From: Reichenbachiella agariperforans
Lineage (GTDB): Bacteria; Bacteroidota; Bacteroidia; Cytophagales; Cyclobacteriaceae
Direction of reading: 5' to 3'
Assembly: GCF_900142205.1 (NCBI RefSeq)
Contig: NZ_FRAA01000001.1
Coordinates: forward strand, 1,510,796-1,574,795
DNA length: 64,000 nucleotides
The translations under genes were made by a program, and so were the position numbers. Below, one piece after another: positions 52,267 to 60,315 of the stretch (positions within the stretch are counted from its first letter, which is position 1; each line of letters starts with the position of its first letter). The notes under the pieces were generated by a model. It had not been told where the DNA came from and did no database searches. It worked only from the letters and a program-made list of their open reading frames with translations.

Positions 52267-53340
52267 ATGATTAATTATAAATTTAAAAGCAAAGAAGAAA
52301 ACGATTTCTGGAGTGTTCTTAGAAAAAGAGTAAATACCTACTTCAAAGAAAACAATCTAGAAAAAGATGCAAACAGACACATGGTGATCAAATCGATCGC
52401 ATTGTTCTCGCTCTATCTCACGCCATTCTTTATCCTCATATTCGCAGGCATTACGAACCTATACATCCTGATGTCTCTCTGGGTGATCATGGGGTTAGGC
52501 AAGGCCTTTATAGGTACGGCTGTGATGCACGATTCTATACACGGCGCCTATTCTAAGAATAAAAGTTACAATAGCATTGTCGCCTTCTCGGCTGCTTTGG
52601 TTGGTGTAGATAGATTGATCTGGAAGATCCAGCACAACGTCATACACCACACCTATACCAACATTGAGGATACCGATGAGGACATTCTACCTAGGTTCTT
52701 CTTCAGGTTCTCTGAGCATCAGCCCAAGCGGTGGTTTCACAGATTTCAGCACATCTATGCGCCGATATTCTACTGTGTACCACTACTGGAGTGGATCACA
52801 ACCAAAGATTTCGTGAAGGCTTTTGAATATCGCCAAATGGGACTCATCAAAAAAGGAGCTGAATTCAGAAAGGAGTTTGCAGGAATTTTCTTCCGAAAAC
52901 TCATGTACTATGTCGTGTTTCTAGTACTTCCCGTCCTTATGATTGATATCCCTGTAGGAACTACTATCGTGATGATCATCGTATCTCATGCGGTGACAGG
53001 CATCATGTTAGCACTGATTTTTCAGACCGCACATGTGGTTCCTAACGCCAGCTTCGTCAAGGCTGAAAGTGAAAACCTAGATACCTGCTGGGCATCACAT
53101 CAGATCCTGACGACCTCTAACTATGGGATGAAAAACAAAATTCTGACTTGGTTCGTAGGGGGGCTAAACTTCCAAATCGAGCATCATCTCTTCCCTGATG
53201 TGTGTCATGTACACTATCCCGCTATTGCTAAAATCGTGCAACAGACCACCAGCGAATATGATCTGCCCTACTATAGCTTTCCAAGTTTCCGCTCGGCAGT
53301 AGCAGGACACTTTGGTATGCTCCGGGATTTAGGGAAATAA
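52267..53340 (+). CDS. Membrane fatty-acid desaturase
   Basis: 357 residues with the three His boxes of membrane desaturases: HDSIH (88-92), HNVIHH (123-128) and QIEHH (303-307). QIEHH in place of HxxHH marks the front-end/acyl-lipid type, here without a fused cytochrome b5. Four or so membrane spans lie at about 42-80, 105-115, and 195-250. The product would be an unsaturated membrane fatty acid, for example for cold adaptation. The start at 52267 (MINYKFKSKEEN) is preferred; ATG 52252 adds five residues. It needs a separate electron donor, not seen nearby. Confidence 0.9.
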   Translation: MINYKFKSKEENDFWSVLRKRVNTYFKENNLEKDANRHMVIKSIALFSLYLTPFFILIFAGITNLYILMSLWVIMGLGKAFIGTAVMHDSIHGAYSKNKSYNSIVAFSAALVGVDRLIWKIQHNVIHHTYTNIEDTDEDILPRFFFRFSEHQPKRWFHRFQHIYAPIFYCVPLLEWITTKDFVKAFEYRQMGLIKKGAEFRKEFAGIFFRKLMYYVVFLVLPVLMIDIPVGTTIVMIIVSHAVTGIMLALIFQTAHVVPNASFVKAESENLDTCWASHQILTTSNYGMKNKILTWFVGGLNFQIEHHLFPDVCHVHYPAIAKIVQQTTSEYDLPYYSFPSFRSAVAGHFGMLRDLGK

Positions 53341-53351
53341 GAAATACTATA

Positions 53352-53384
53352 AATAATGAATCGACATCTCGTCGATTCATTATT
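53352..53384. terminator. Bidirectional hairpin between desaturase and kinase genes
   Basis: AATAATGAATCGAC (53352-53365) pairs with GTCGATTCATTATT (53371-53384) over ATCTC. It overlaps the last codons of the convergent kinase gene. Confidence 0.65.
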
Positions 53385-55317
53385 CTCCAGCCTTCAATAC
53401 GATCGTTATTTTAGTCCCTACCTCTACTTGACTAGCAATATTCAGTTCGCCATTAGATTTCTCGACAAATTCCTTGACGAGATTGAGCCCCATTCCGCTC
53501 CCCTTCTCATTGGCTGTCCCTCGTTGCGTCGTGAATGTCGACGTAAATAAGATTTTATTGAGTTGCTCGGGAGTCATTCCTACCCCGTCATCTTGAATAC
53601 TAAAAAGTACATGACCTGACTGATCCGACACTGCTCCTGCTATCGTGATACAACCACCTGTGGATGAAAATTTGACTGCATTGGATATCAAATTGCGTAT
53701 AATGGCTAAAAGTGCATTTTCGTCCATCCATACCAAAACATCCTCCTGCACCTGATTGTCTACTTTCAGCGATTTATATGCTAGCTGATTATTAAAAAGG
53801 TCTACACAATGCTCCACAGCACCTTTGAGCTGGACGGACTTAGGGTTGAAAGCAAACCCGCGCTGCTGTGCGATCGACCAAGACAACAAATCATTGAGTA
53901 GCATACTCACCGAATGTGACGCGTTATTTATATCTACAACCAGACCGTGCGCTTCCTTGCTATCCTCTTCTAATTCGTCCTGCAACATATCGACTAGCAT
54001 CTGAATATTGGCCACTGGTGCTTTCAGGTCATGCGCTACGAATCCAAACAACTTATTCTTGGTTCTATCAGCCTCTGCCAATAGCTCCTTATTTCTGTAC
54101 AGCTTGTATGCCAACACAAACGCAACCAACAATAACGCCATCAATACAGCACCAAAAAGATACTGCTGTGCGATGATGGTTTCCTTATCGGCCAGTTCTC
54201 GCCCTCTCAATACATTTTCCTGTGTCAGTACTTCATTGAGTTTTTCTTTTTCCTCCAAATCATAGCGCCCCATCACATCCAGTAATTCTAGGTTTCGATT
54301 GACCTGAGCCAACGAGTCATCAGTCTCTGCATACCGTTCGTGATATTGATAAGCCAGCGCATACTTACCCTGTTTCGCATAGCATTCCGCTATCAGTCTC
54401 AGAATTTCAGGCTTTTCACGTGTCTCATGCGTGAACCTAACCAGGTCTAAACTTTTTTGAAAATGATCCATCGCCTGCTCATATTCGCCCAACTGGGTAT
54501 AGCTCACTCCCGCACTATAATGGACAAATATGAGCCCTGAATTAAATTGATGTGCCTGAAGGATTTCTTCTGACTTCTCAAAATACGTCAGCGCCTTATC
54601 ATAGGATTCCATGTAGTTATAAACCTCTCCTATATTGGCATAGGTAACACCCGCATCCAATTCATTTCCGATCTGAAGATTCATAGAAAGTGACTTCATA
54701 TAAAAATGTATGGCCTGGTCATATCGCTCCTCAAAAAAACGCACAATACCTATATACTCATAACAACTTGCTAGCCCAACCGAATCATAGCTAGCTTTCG
54801 CCATATGCAATGTGGATTGATAAATATCCTCTGCCTTGTCCAATTCGCCAATACTGACATAGATGCCTGCTAGTATGTGAGACGAACTAATCAATGATGC
54901 TGTATCTATCAAGGCTTTATAAATCCCTATGCTCTCCATGGCCGAATGGATAGATTTCACATTGTCTCCATAGCGCCACAGGATATGTGACATCCCCTCT
55001 AGAGCAGTAGCTTTTTCGTGCATCATGCTATCTTCCTCAGCTCGCCTTAAGGCTGTCTGATAGGTCGTGTATGCCTTTTGGAAGTCCCCTTGCTTATAGA
55101 GCAAATCGGCTATTTTATTATTGATTTGGACGAAAACAGTACCTGAGACATCATCGTGATATGACAGTACCTCTTCATACTGACTAACCGCACAATCATA
55201 GTCAGCAAGCCTAGCACAAGAATCCGCTCGCTCAATCATGACATCTATTGATTGTCCCAGACTATTGAACGAAAACACCATACTGGCCACAAGCCCTATG
55301 TAGATATTCCACCTCAT
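53380..55317 (-). CDS. TPR-containing sensor histidine kinase (HisKA type), no adjacent regulator
   Basis: 645 residues. N-terminal signal (MRWNIYIGLVASMVFSFNSLGQ), then about seven TPRs (about 30-330). A membrane span lies at about 388-408 (YLFGAVLMALLLVAFVLAYKLY), followed by HisKA with FGFVAHDLKAPVANIQMLVDML (phospho-His about 432). HATPase: NLISNAVKFSSTGG (N box, about 549-562), SIQDDGVGMTPEQL and GTANEKGSGMGLNLVKEFVEKS. Unlike the kinases at 44.6 and 60.3 kb, no response regulator is beside it. Confidence 0.92.
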   Translation of the reverse strand: MRWNIYIGLVASMVFSFNSLGQSIDVMIERADSCARLADYDCAVSQYEEVLSYHDDVSGTVFVQINNKIADLLYKQGDFQKAYTTYQTALRRAEEDSMMHEKATALEGMSHILWRYGDNVKSIHSAMESIGIYKALIDTASLISSSHILAGIYVSIGELDKAEDIYQSTLHMAKASYDSVGLASCYEYIGIVRFFEERYDQAIHFYMKSLSMNLQIGNELDAGVTYANIGEVYNYMESYDKALTYFEKSEEILQAHQFNSGLIFVHYSAGVSYTQLGEYEQAMDHFQKSLDLVRFTHETREKPEILRLIAECYAKQGKYALAYQYHERYAETDDSLAQVNRNLELLDVMGRYDLEEKEKLNEVLTQENVLRGRELADKETIIAQQYLFGAVLMALLLVAFVLAYKLYRNKELLAEADRTKNKLFGFVAHDLKAPVANIQMLVDMLQDELEEDSKEAHGLVVDINNASHSVSMLLNDLLSWSIAQQRGFAFNPKSVQLKGAVEHCVDLFNNQLAYKSLKVDNQVQEDVLVWMDENALLAIIRNLISNAVKFSSTGGCITIAGAVSDQSGHVLFSIQDDGVGMTPEQLNKILFTSTFTTQRGTANEKGSGMGLNLVKEFVEKSNGELNIASQVEVGTKITIVLKAGE

Positions 55318-55484
55318 TTATCGTATTTACTCCAGCTCTCTGATATTACCACAGTTTATTAAAACTATCCCAAAGTACAACATTTCACCCCACCCCTTTA
55401 AAACTAATCCTAACGATGACTATATATTTTTTGAGCATAGCTGTAAGTTTCCATTGACATAGCCACTAAACAAGAAAAACTTGA

Positions 55485-55976
55485 ATGAGTAGCGATTTTT
55501 ACACTTCGTCCATTTTACCCTTTGCGGCGATCATCATTAAGATATGTCGAGCTTATACCAATACGCAAGAAGATTTCGAAGACTATTACCAAGAAGTCTC
55601 TCTACAGATTTGGCGCAGCAGGGACAACTTCAAAGCACAGTCTGAATGGTCGACTTGGGTCTATCGCATTTCGCTCAATGTGTGCCTCACCCTACTCAAG
55701 AAAAAAAAGAAGAATGGGCAATACTTCGCATCAGATACGCTGCCAGACATTGTCACAGAGGACAGTCGGGCTTTTGCAGACGAGTCTCTCAATGCGCTCT
55801 ATGATGCCATACGCCAACTCTCAGAAGTAGATCGAGCGGTGATCTTACTCTACTTGGAGGAAAAATCCTACCAAGAAATCGCCGACATCATCGGCACCAA
55901 CGCCAACAACATAGGCGTACGAATCAATCGAATCAAAGAACGTTTAAAAATCTTATTAGATGGAAAAGTCAATTGA
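55485..55976 (+). CDS. ECF-type RNA polymerase sigma factor
   Basis: A 163-residue sigma-70-family member with region 2 (about 10-80: TQEDFEDYYQEVSLQIWRSRDNFKAQSEWSTWVYRISLNVCLTLLKKKKK) and region 4 (about 105-160: LSEVDRAVILLYLEEKSYQEIADIIGTNANNIGVRINRIKERLK). It overlaps the next gene by 17 bases, which marks that gene as its likely regulator. Target promoters are unknown. Confidence 0.93.
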   Translation: MSSDFYTSSILPFAAIIIKICRAYTNTQEDFEDYYQEVSLQIWRSRDNFKAQSEWSTWVYRISLNVCLTLLKKKKKNGQYFASDTLPDIVTEDSRAFADESLNALYDAIRQLSEVDRAVILLYLEEKSYQEIADIIGTNANNIGVRINRIKERLKILLDGKVN

Positions 55977-56634
55977 AACAATCTGGAAAAATGGTTTTGT
56001 GGATAGCCAAGCACTCATCGCTCCCAAGCTCAACAATCTCTACAACCAAAAGTCTCAAGACATTGTAGAAAAATTTAAGCGCATGTTCAAGCTCAACCTA
56101 TGGGGTCTAGTCATCCTATCGGCGATTATGCTACCGGTGAGTTTTGCCTTGCACATGCCCTATATGGGCGTCCCATTTTTCATTATAATCAACCTCACGG
56201 TATTCATCAACTACCGCCTGAGCCAATCGCTCGGTGATCTGGACAAGAGTACCAACAGTTACGAATACCTCCTTTCGTTTCACAACTGGATGCAAAAGCA
56301 AATCCATATCAATGCGCAACTGTCCCGCATACTCTATCCCATGATCTTCCTATCGATGATCGCTGGCATGTGGTTCTTGGATTTTAATGGGCAGACCATG
56401 GGGATAAAACTCACCCAAAAGCTACTAGACTCCTTTCCTACTCTACACCTAACCTATGGTATCCCTACAGTTTTCTGGGCAGGTCTCGCTGTGATATGTG
56501 CTGTTATGTTCGTTCTAGGTGGCAAAATCTATACCTTGGACCTCAAGATCGTCTACGGACGACTGCTCCAAAAACTAGATGAGATCATGGCAGATATGGA
56601 GGCATTAAGAAAAGAAGCAGACACGCATCCATAG
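55960..56634 (+). CDS. Membrane protein coupled to the ECF sigma factor (candidate anti-sigma)
   Basis: 224 residues with a cytoplasmic N-terminus (MEKSIETIWKNGFVDSQALIAPKLNNLYNQKSQDIVEKFKRMFK), four hydrophobic spans (about 45-62, 65-83, 122-140 and 170-190) and a coiled C-terminus (LLQKLDEIMADMEALRKEAD). No zinc anti-sigma (ZAS) motif is visible. The role as anti-sigma is inferred only from the 17-base overlap with the sigma gene, a common arrangement in Bacteroidota. Confidence 0.7.
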   Translation: MEKSIETIWKNGFVDSQALIAPKLNNLYNQKSQDIVEKFKRMFKLNLWGLVILSAIMLPVSFALHMPYMGVPFFIIINLTVFINYRLSQSLGDLDKSTNSYEYLLSFHNWMQKQIHINAQLSRILYPMIFLSMIAGMWFLDFNGQTMGIKLTQKLLDSFPTLHLTYGIPTVFWAGLAVICAVMFVLGGKIYTLDLKIVYGRLLQKLDEIMADMEALRKEADTHP

Positions 56635-56740
56635 GATTTTGCGACTTAGCAATTATTTCTTATTCTTGTCAGTACAAAATGGATGATACAACTATTAAAT
56701 TGTACCATTCTCACAAACAAAAACCTAAATACCACCTACA

Positions 56741-57787
56741 ATGAAACGAGTATTATCTCTGAGTATCGTCCTCTTACTGGCAGTCCAGTCCTTTGCTCAA
56801 ACCTATATCGCACTCGTCAAACCCGACGGTTCTAAAACATGGGGCTACACCACCAGTAATGGCGAAATGATTATTAAACCCATCTCGAAACGCTGCGTCG
56901 AATTCTCCGAAGAGGGTCTGGCACTGTACTACGAGAAGCCCAATTTCAAAATCATTAATATCCAAGGAGAAATTATTCCTTCTGAAATCAAAGAGTACAG
57001 AGTAGTTGAACTTTTTGGGTTCGGTATGAAAGGCTATTCAAATGGACTATTGGCAATCAACGACGATGGAAAATGGGGATATCTAGACACAGAGGGCAAA
57101 ACCGTAATCACTCCACAGTACGACAAAGTATCGGTGTTCACCAACGATAAAGCCATAGCCAGAAAAGATGACAAGTTCTTTATCCTAGACATATCGGGCA
57201 GCGAAACCAAAGTTGACATTCCCGGCCTAATCGATCTCGACCCTTTCGAAGGAGATGGCTTGGCTCCATACAGGTTAGAAGACAAAACTTGGGGATTTAT
57301 CAACGCAGACGGCACTGTAGCCATCAAGGCTCAGTTCGGCAGTGTAGGTTACTTTAGCGATGGACTCGCATGGGCCAGAGGAACCAGTGGCCTCATAGGT
57401 TTTATCGATACATCAGGCCAATGGGTCATCGAGCCTCAGTTCCAAAGTGCCAAAGAATTTGATCCATCGAGTGGACTAGCCAGAATCAAACGCAACGACC
57501 AATGGGGATACACCAATAAGTCTGGAGAAATCATCAGAATCAACGATACAGAAAAATGGGAAGACTTCAGTGATGGATTAGCACTCGGTAGGAAAAATGA
57601 CAAATTTGGTTTCTTTGATGTCTCAGGTCAATGGGCTATCGAACCGCAGTACGATGGAGCACGTTCTTTCTACAATGGTTTCGCAGCAGTCAAAAAAGGA
57701 GATCTCTGGGGCTATATCAACACAAAAGGAGAATGGGTCATCGAACCTAAATTTTCAGGTGTCAAAGATTTTCAGAAGATCAACTAA
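56741..57787 (+). CDS. Secreted WG-repeat protein
   Basis: 348 residues with a signal peptide (MKRVLSLSIVLLLAVQSFAQ, cleavage about 20) and about seven WG repeats: WGYTTSNGEMIIKP, WGYLDTEGKTVITPQYD, WGFINADGTVAIKAQFG, IGFIDTSGQWVIEPQFQ, WGYTNKSGEII, FGFFDVSGQWAIEPQYD and WGYINTKGEWVIEPKFS. WG repeats form a beta-rich solenoid of unknown binding specificity. It lies downstream of the sigma/membrane pair with its own gap of 106 bases. Confidence 0.88.
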   Translation: MKRVLSLSIVLLLAVQSFAQTYIALVKPDGSKTWGYTTSNGEMIIKPISKRCVEFSEEGLALYYEKPNFKIINIQGEIIPSEIKEYRVVELFGFGMKGYSNGLLAINDDGKWGYLDTEGKTVITPQYDKVSVFTNDKAIARKDDKFFILDISGSETKVDIPGLIDLDPFEGDGLAPYRLEDKTWGFINADGTVAIKAQFGSVGYFSDGLAWARGTSGLIGFIDTSGQWVIEPQFQSAKEFDPSSGLARIKRNDQWGYTNKSGEIIRINDTEKWEDFSDGLALGRKNDKFGFFDVSGQWAIEPQYDGARSFYNGFAAVKKGDLWGYINTKGEWVIEPKFSGVKDFQKIN

Positions 57788-57831
57788 ACAGTACTAGGTC
57801 AGGAGGTGTAGACCTCCTGACCTAGTACTGT
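57788..57831. repeat. Hairpin with a perfect 20-bp stem
   Basis: 57788-57807 pairs perfectly with 57812-57831 over GTAG. It begins directly after the WG-gene stop codon and ends 9 bases before the convergent barrel gene's stop. There is no T-run, but it probably ends both transcripts. Confidence 0.75.
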
Positions 57832-57839
57832 TACTGTTG

Positions 57840-59023
57840 CTAAAAAACCTCATTCAATCCCATATACCAGTTGAAGCCTTCACCGTAGGCTACATCAAAT
57901 GTCAAGTTCGAGTCAGAGAATTTGTTGAATTTTAAGCGTAAACCCGTACCCACAGCTGGGTTGAGGTACTCAAACCGCCTACTCTCTTGCTCCATTACAC
58001 TTTGACAATTGGTAAACACTACGCCCCCCAGCAACCCATCCTTGGTAATATCAAACCTAAACTCCGCCTCAGTATAGAGCAGTTGTCGCCCCCTAAAACG
58101 AGCCCGTGGATAGCCACGCCCCGTCCAGCCATATAAGTCTAACCCACTAGCCGGCATATCAAGGTAAGGCACATTACCCCAAGACGCCCAGTACAACCCC
58201 CAAAGTGCCAATACACGATGTTTCTCCTCACTAAAATTGATGTACCTCCGTGTATCCATATAAACTGAATAAGACAGGTCATCACTGCCTAACCAGGTGG
58301 GATTGATTCGCAAGGTCCCTTTCGAAAACACACCATTGAACGAGTTGATAGGATTAATGCGACTATCTACGAATACATCGAATGTAAGCCCAGATGCTAT
58401 ACTCGTCGAACCCGTCCCATACTGATAGCGTCCAAAATCCGTCTGCCGGACAACATCCCCACTGTCCTCATAGATGTCATAATAGTAGTCCAGCGCATAC
58501 CCACCTCCAACATATACATACTTGACCAGACGCTTGCCCAAAGACATATACGCCCGACTTAGCTTATATTTTATTACAAACAAACTATCCTCATCTGTGC
58601 CTCCTCCCAGCACATAATTATCTTGAGCCTCTTGGATCAACTCTAGTTTTCCAGGAATGTTCCAAATGTTGCCCTCTAGCCAAAGGTTAGAAGTGACTTT
58701 GATATGAAAATAGGAACTAAAATTCGTGCTAGGGTAGAGCGTTATATTAGAAAAATTAGTCGTCTCGGGATCCCCTAAATGAAAAGAAGCATTGACCACC
58801 GAAATCGAAATATTAGGCCCACCACTACCTGATGACAAGGGCATCAACGAAAAGAAAACACGCTTGCTATCCTGACTTCCTGATGCATTGAGGCTATCTC
58901 GATTCTTCTTAAAAACGAAATCAAGGACATCTCTTTGTGCCCGAAGACTGTCTGCTACCAGTACATCTTCCTCTTGAGAGTATGCCTGCCAGATAAGAAA
59001 ACACAGGTGATTGATATTCTCAT
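57840..59023 (-). CDS. Outer-membrane beta-barrel protein (surface antigen / BamA-type barrel), N-terminal frame disrupted
   Basis: The clear barrel frame runs from 58847 (335 residues) but is open up to 59026, and the added part reads like the true N-terminus: FLIWQAYSQEEDVLVADSLRAQRD, the end of a signal peptide. No start codon opens that frame. The ATG at 59021-59023 begins a good signal (MRISITCVF) but in a frame one base off, so a 1-base slip near 58993-59003 would join them. The barrel has Omp85-like GRGYPRARFRGRQLLYTEAEFRFDI and ends with YMGLNEVF. POTRA domains are absent. Possible explanations are a sequencing error, a frameshift mutation or a non-ATG start. Confidence 0.65.
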
Positions 59024-59545
59024 ATCAGGGGGGAAGTAGACAATTGCAGTTCACGACACAACTTAAGATTTCTCCTTCAAGAAACAAAGCAATCTACCTC
59101 CCGATAAGTTTGAATACATGAGCAAAACGACATCCTCTACAAAATAACATTATCCATAACAGATGGTTCTCAGGTCACTATCGATCTAGACGAAATGGAA
59201 CTAGTAGCCTTTTACCGATGCTAAATAGTCTTCAAAAGGTACTGAAATAATCTCATAAGCGCATAATAATTAGACAAACACCAATCAGTTATTAATATAA
59301 GAGTAATAGTAAATAACATTATCTCAATAGAATATAACATCTACCACATACAAAATGACATATCCCCATTATCAAATGATTCAATACCAGTATAAAATAA
59401 GTCTGTCTCAGCAAAAAATCATTTAGTGTCATATATAAATAATATAAGCTCACTACTAGTTAACTAACTGACAATGATTCGTTTCCAATTTTGAGTATTC
59501 TGTAATTTCTACTTAACTTTATTGTAAGACCAAACCAACACAACG
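59024..59545. other. AT-rich intergenic region
   Basis: About 520 bases. A 36-codon plus-strand frame (59114-59221) reads ILYKITLSITDGSQVTIDL but has no start codon and may be a gene remnant. The ATG at 59118 opens a 9-codon frame in another phase. No other gene or structure seen. Confidence 0.45.
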
Positions 59546-59887
59546 ATGCTGACACTTCAGATATCACGATTGATGCACATCCGTGGCATCCCGAAACCAT
59601 ATAATTATTTGAGAAAGCTAGGACTGAGTCACAATGTGGTGCACCGCATGCTCGCCGACAAGGCCGTGGGTATCAAGATGTATCAGCTCCAGCAGTTATG
59701 TATAGCGCTGCACTGCACACCGAACGATCTGATGGCTTGGGATAGTGCGGAGACATCTCTTGCGCCTAATCATCCAATAACGGAGCTAGACCGACCCAGT
59801 GAGAATGGGCTGACAGTGGCGGAGCTGCGCAAGATGCCTCTCGAAAAGCTCGATCAGATCAAACAAATCCTGAGAGAGATGGAATAG
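59546..59887 (+). CDS. XRE/Cro-type helix-turn-helix regulator
   Basis: 113 residues. HTH at about 5-62: MLTLQISRLMHIRGI, LRKLGLSHNVVHRMLADKAVGIKMYQLQQLCIALHCTPNDLM (HTH_26 type). The C-terminal tail (LTVAELRKMPLEKLDQIKQIL) is a predicted helical dimer segment. Flanked by AT-rich gaps and not in an obvious operon. It resembles small toxin-antitoxin or restriction-control regulators, but no partner toxin is adjacent. Confidence 0.85.
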   Translation: MLTLQISRLMHIRGIPKPYNYLRKLGLSHNVVHRMLADKAVGIKMYQLQQLCIALHCTPNDLMAWDSAETSLAPNHPITELDRPSENGLTVAELRKMPLEKLDQIKQILREME

Positions 59888-60315
59888 TGACAACCTGAGT
59901 TCGATTCATAAAGAAGGCTCTTGAGCTTCGATAGGTGATTATTTTATAAAAAAAACAATAACGAATTTCGAACAATGAATCTTGAATCACGAAGTGATCT
60001 ACTATCTCTCCCCCAGATATACAGGGTGATCCTCAAAGATTCTCTTTTCAAGTCATAGACAAAACGAATCACATACTAAATCCTTCAAAAAAGCCCTTGA
60101 AGGGGTATTCAAAATCTAACTCAGGCTGATAGAAAACTATAAAAGCATCAAGATGGCTCTGCCCTCTATGTAGTGAAGACAATGCGCCCAGTTGCTATGC
60201 AGTACGGTTGCTTAGCGCTAAGCTACTTCATTCACTTTCTTTCCCCAGAGGTATTTGCGCTTCCTCCGACTTTTGTGGTAGGTATTCGTTATTTTCGAGT
60301 CAGCATTTATTACTT
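59888..60315. other. Intergenic region upstream of the LytS-type kinase
   Basis: About 430 bases, AT-rich. It holds a perfect 14-bp palindrome GCTTAGCGCTAAGC at 60210-60223 and nothing else that I recognise. The frame of the kinase extends upstream to 60208 but the sequence there does not look like protein-coding sequence. Confidence 0.5.

Noticed and set aside
59546-59887. Toxin-antitoxin system or prophage repressor
   Set aside because: No toxin, integrase or phage gene lies beside the XRE regulator.
51-60000. Long antisense open frames opposite acnB, argS, mdh, recN and others
   Set aside because: They mirror strongly conserved genes on the other strand, have no family resemblance and lack promoters.
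60208-60315. N-terminal extension of the LytS-type kinase
   Set aside because: The extra 36 residues lack coding character and would bury the signal peptide that starts at 60316.
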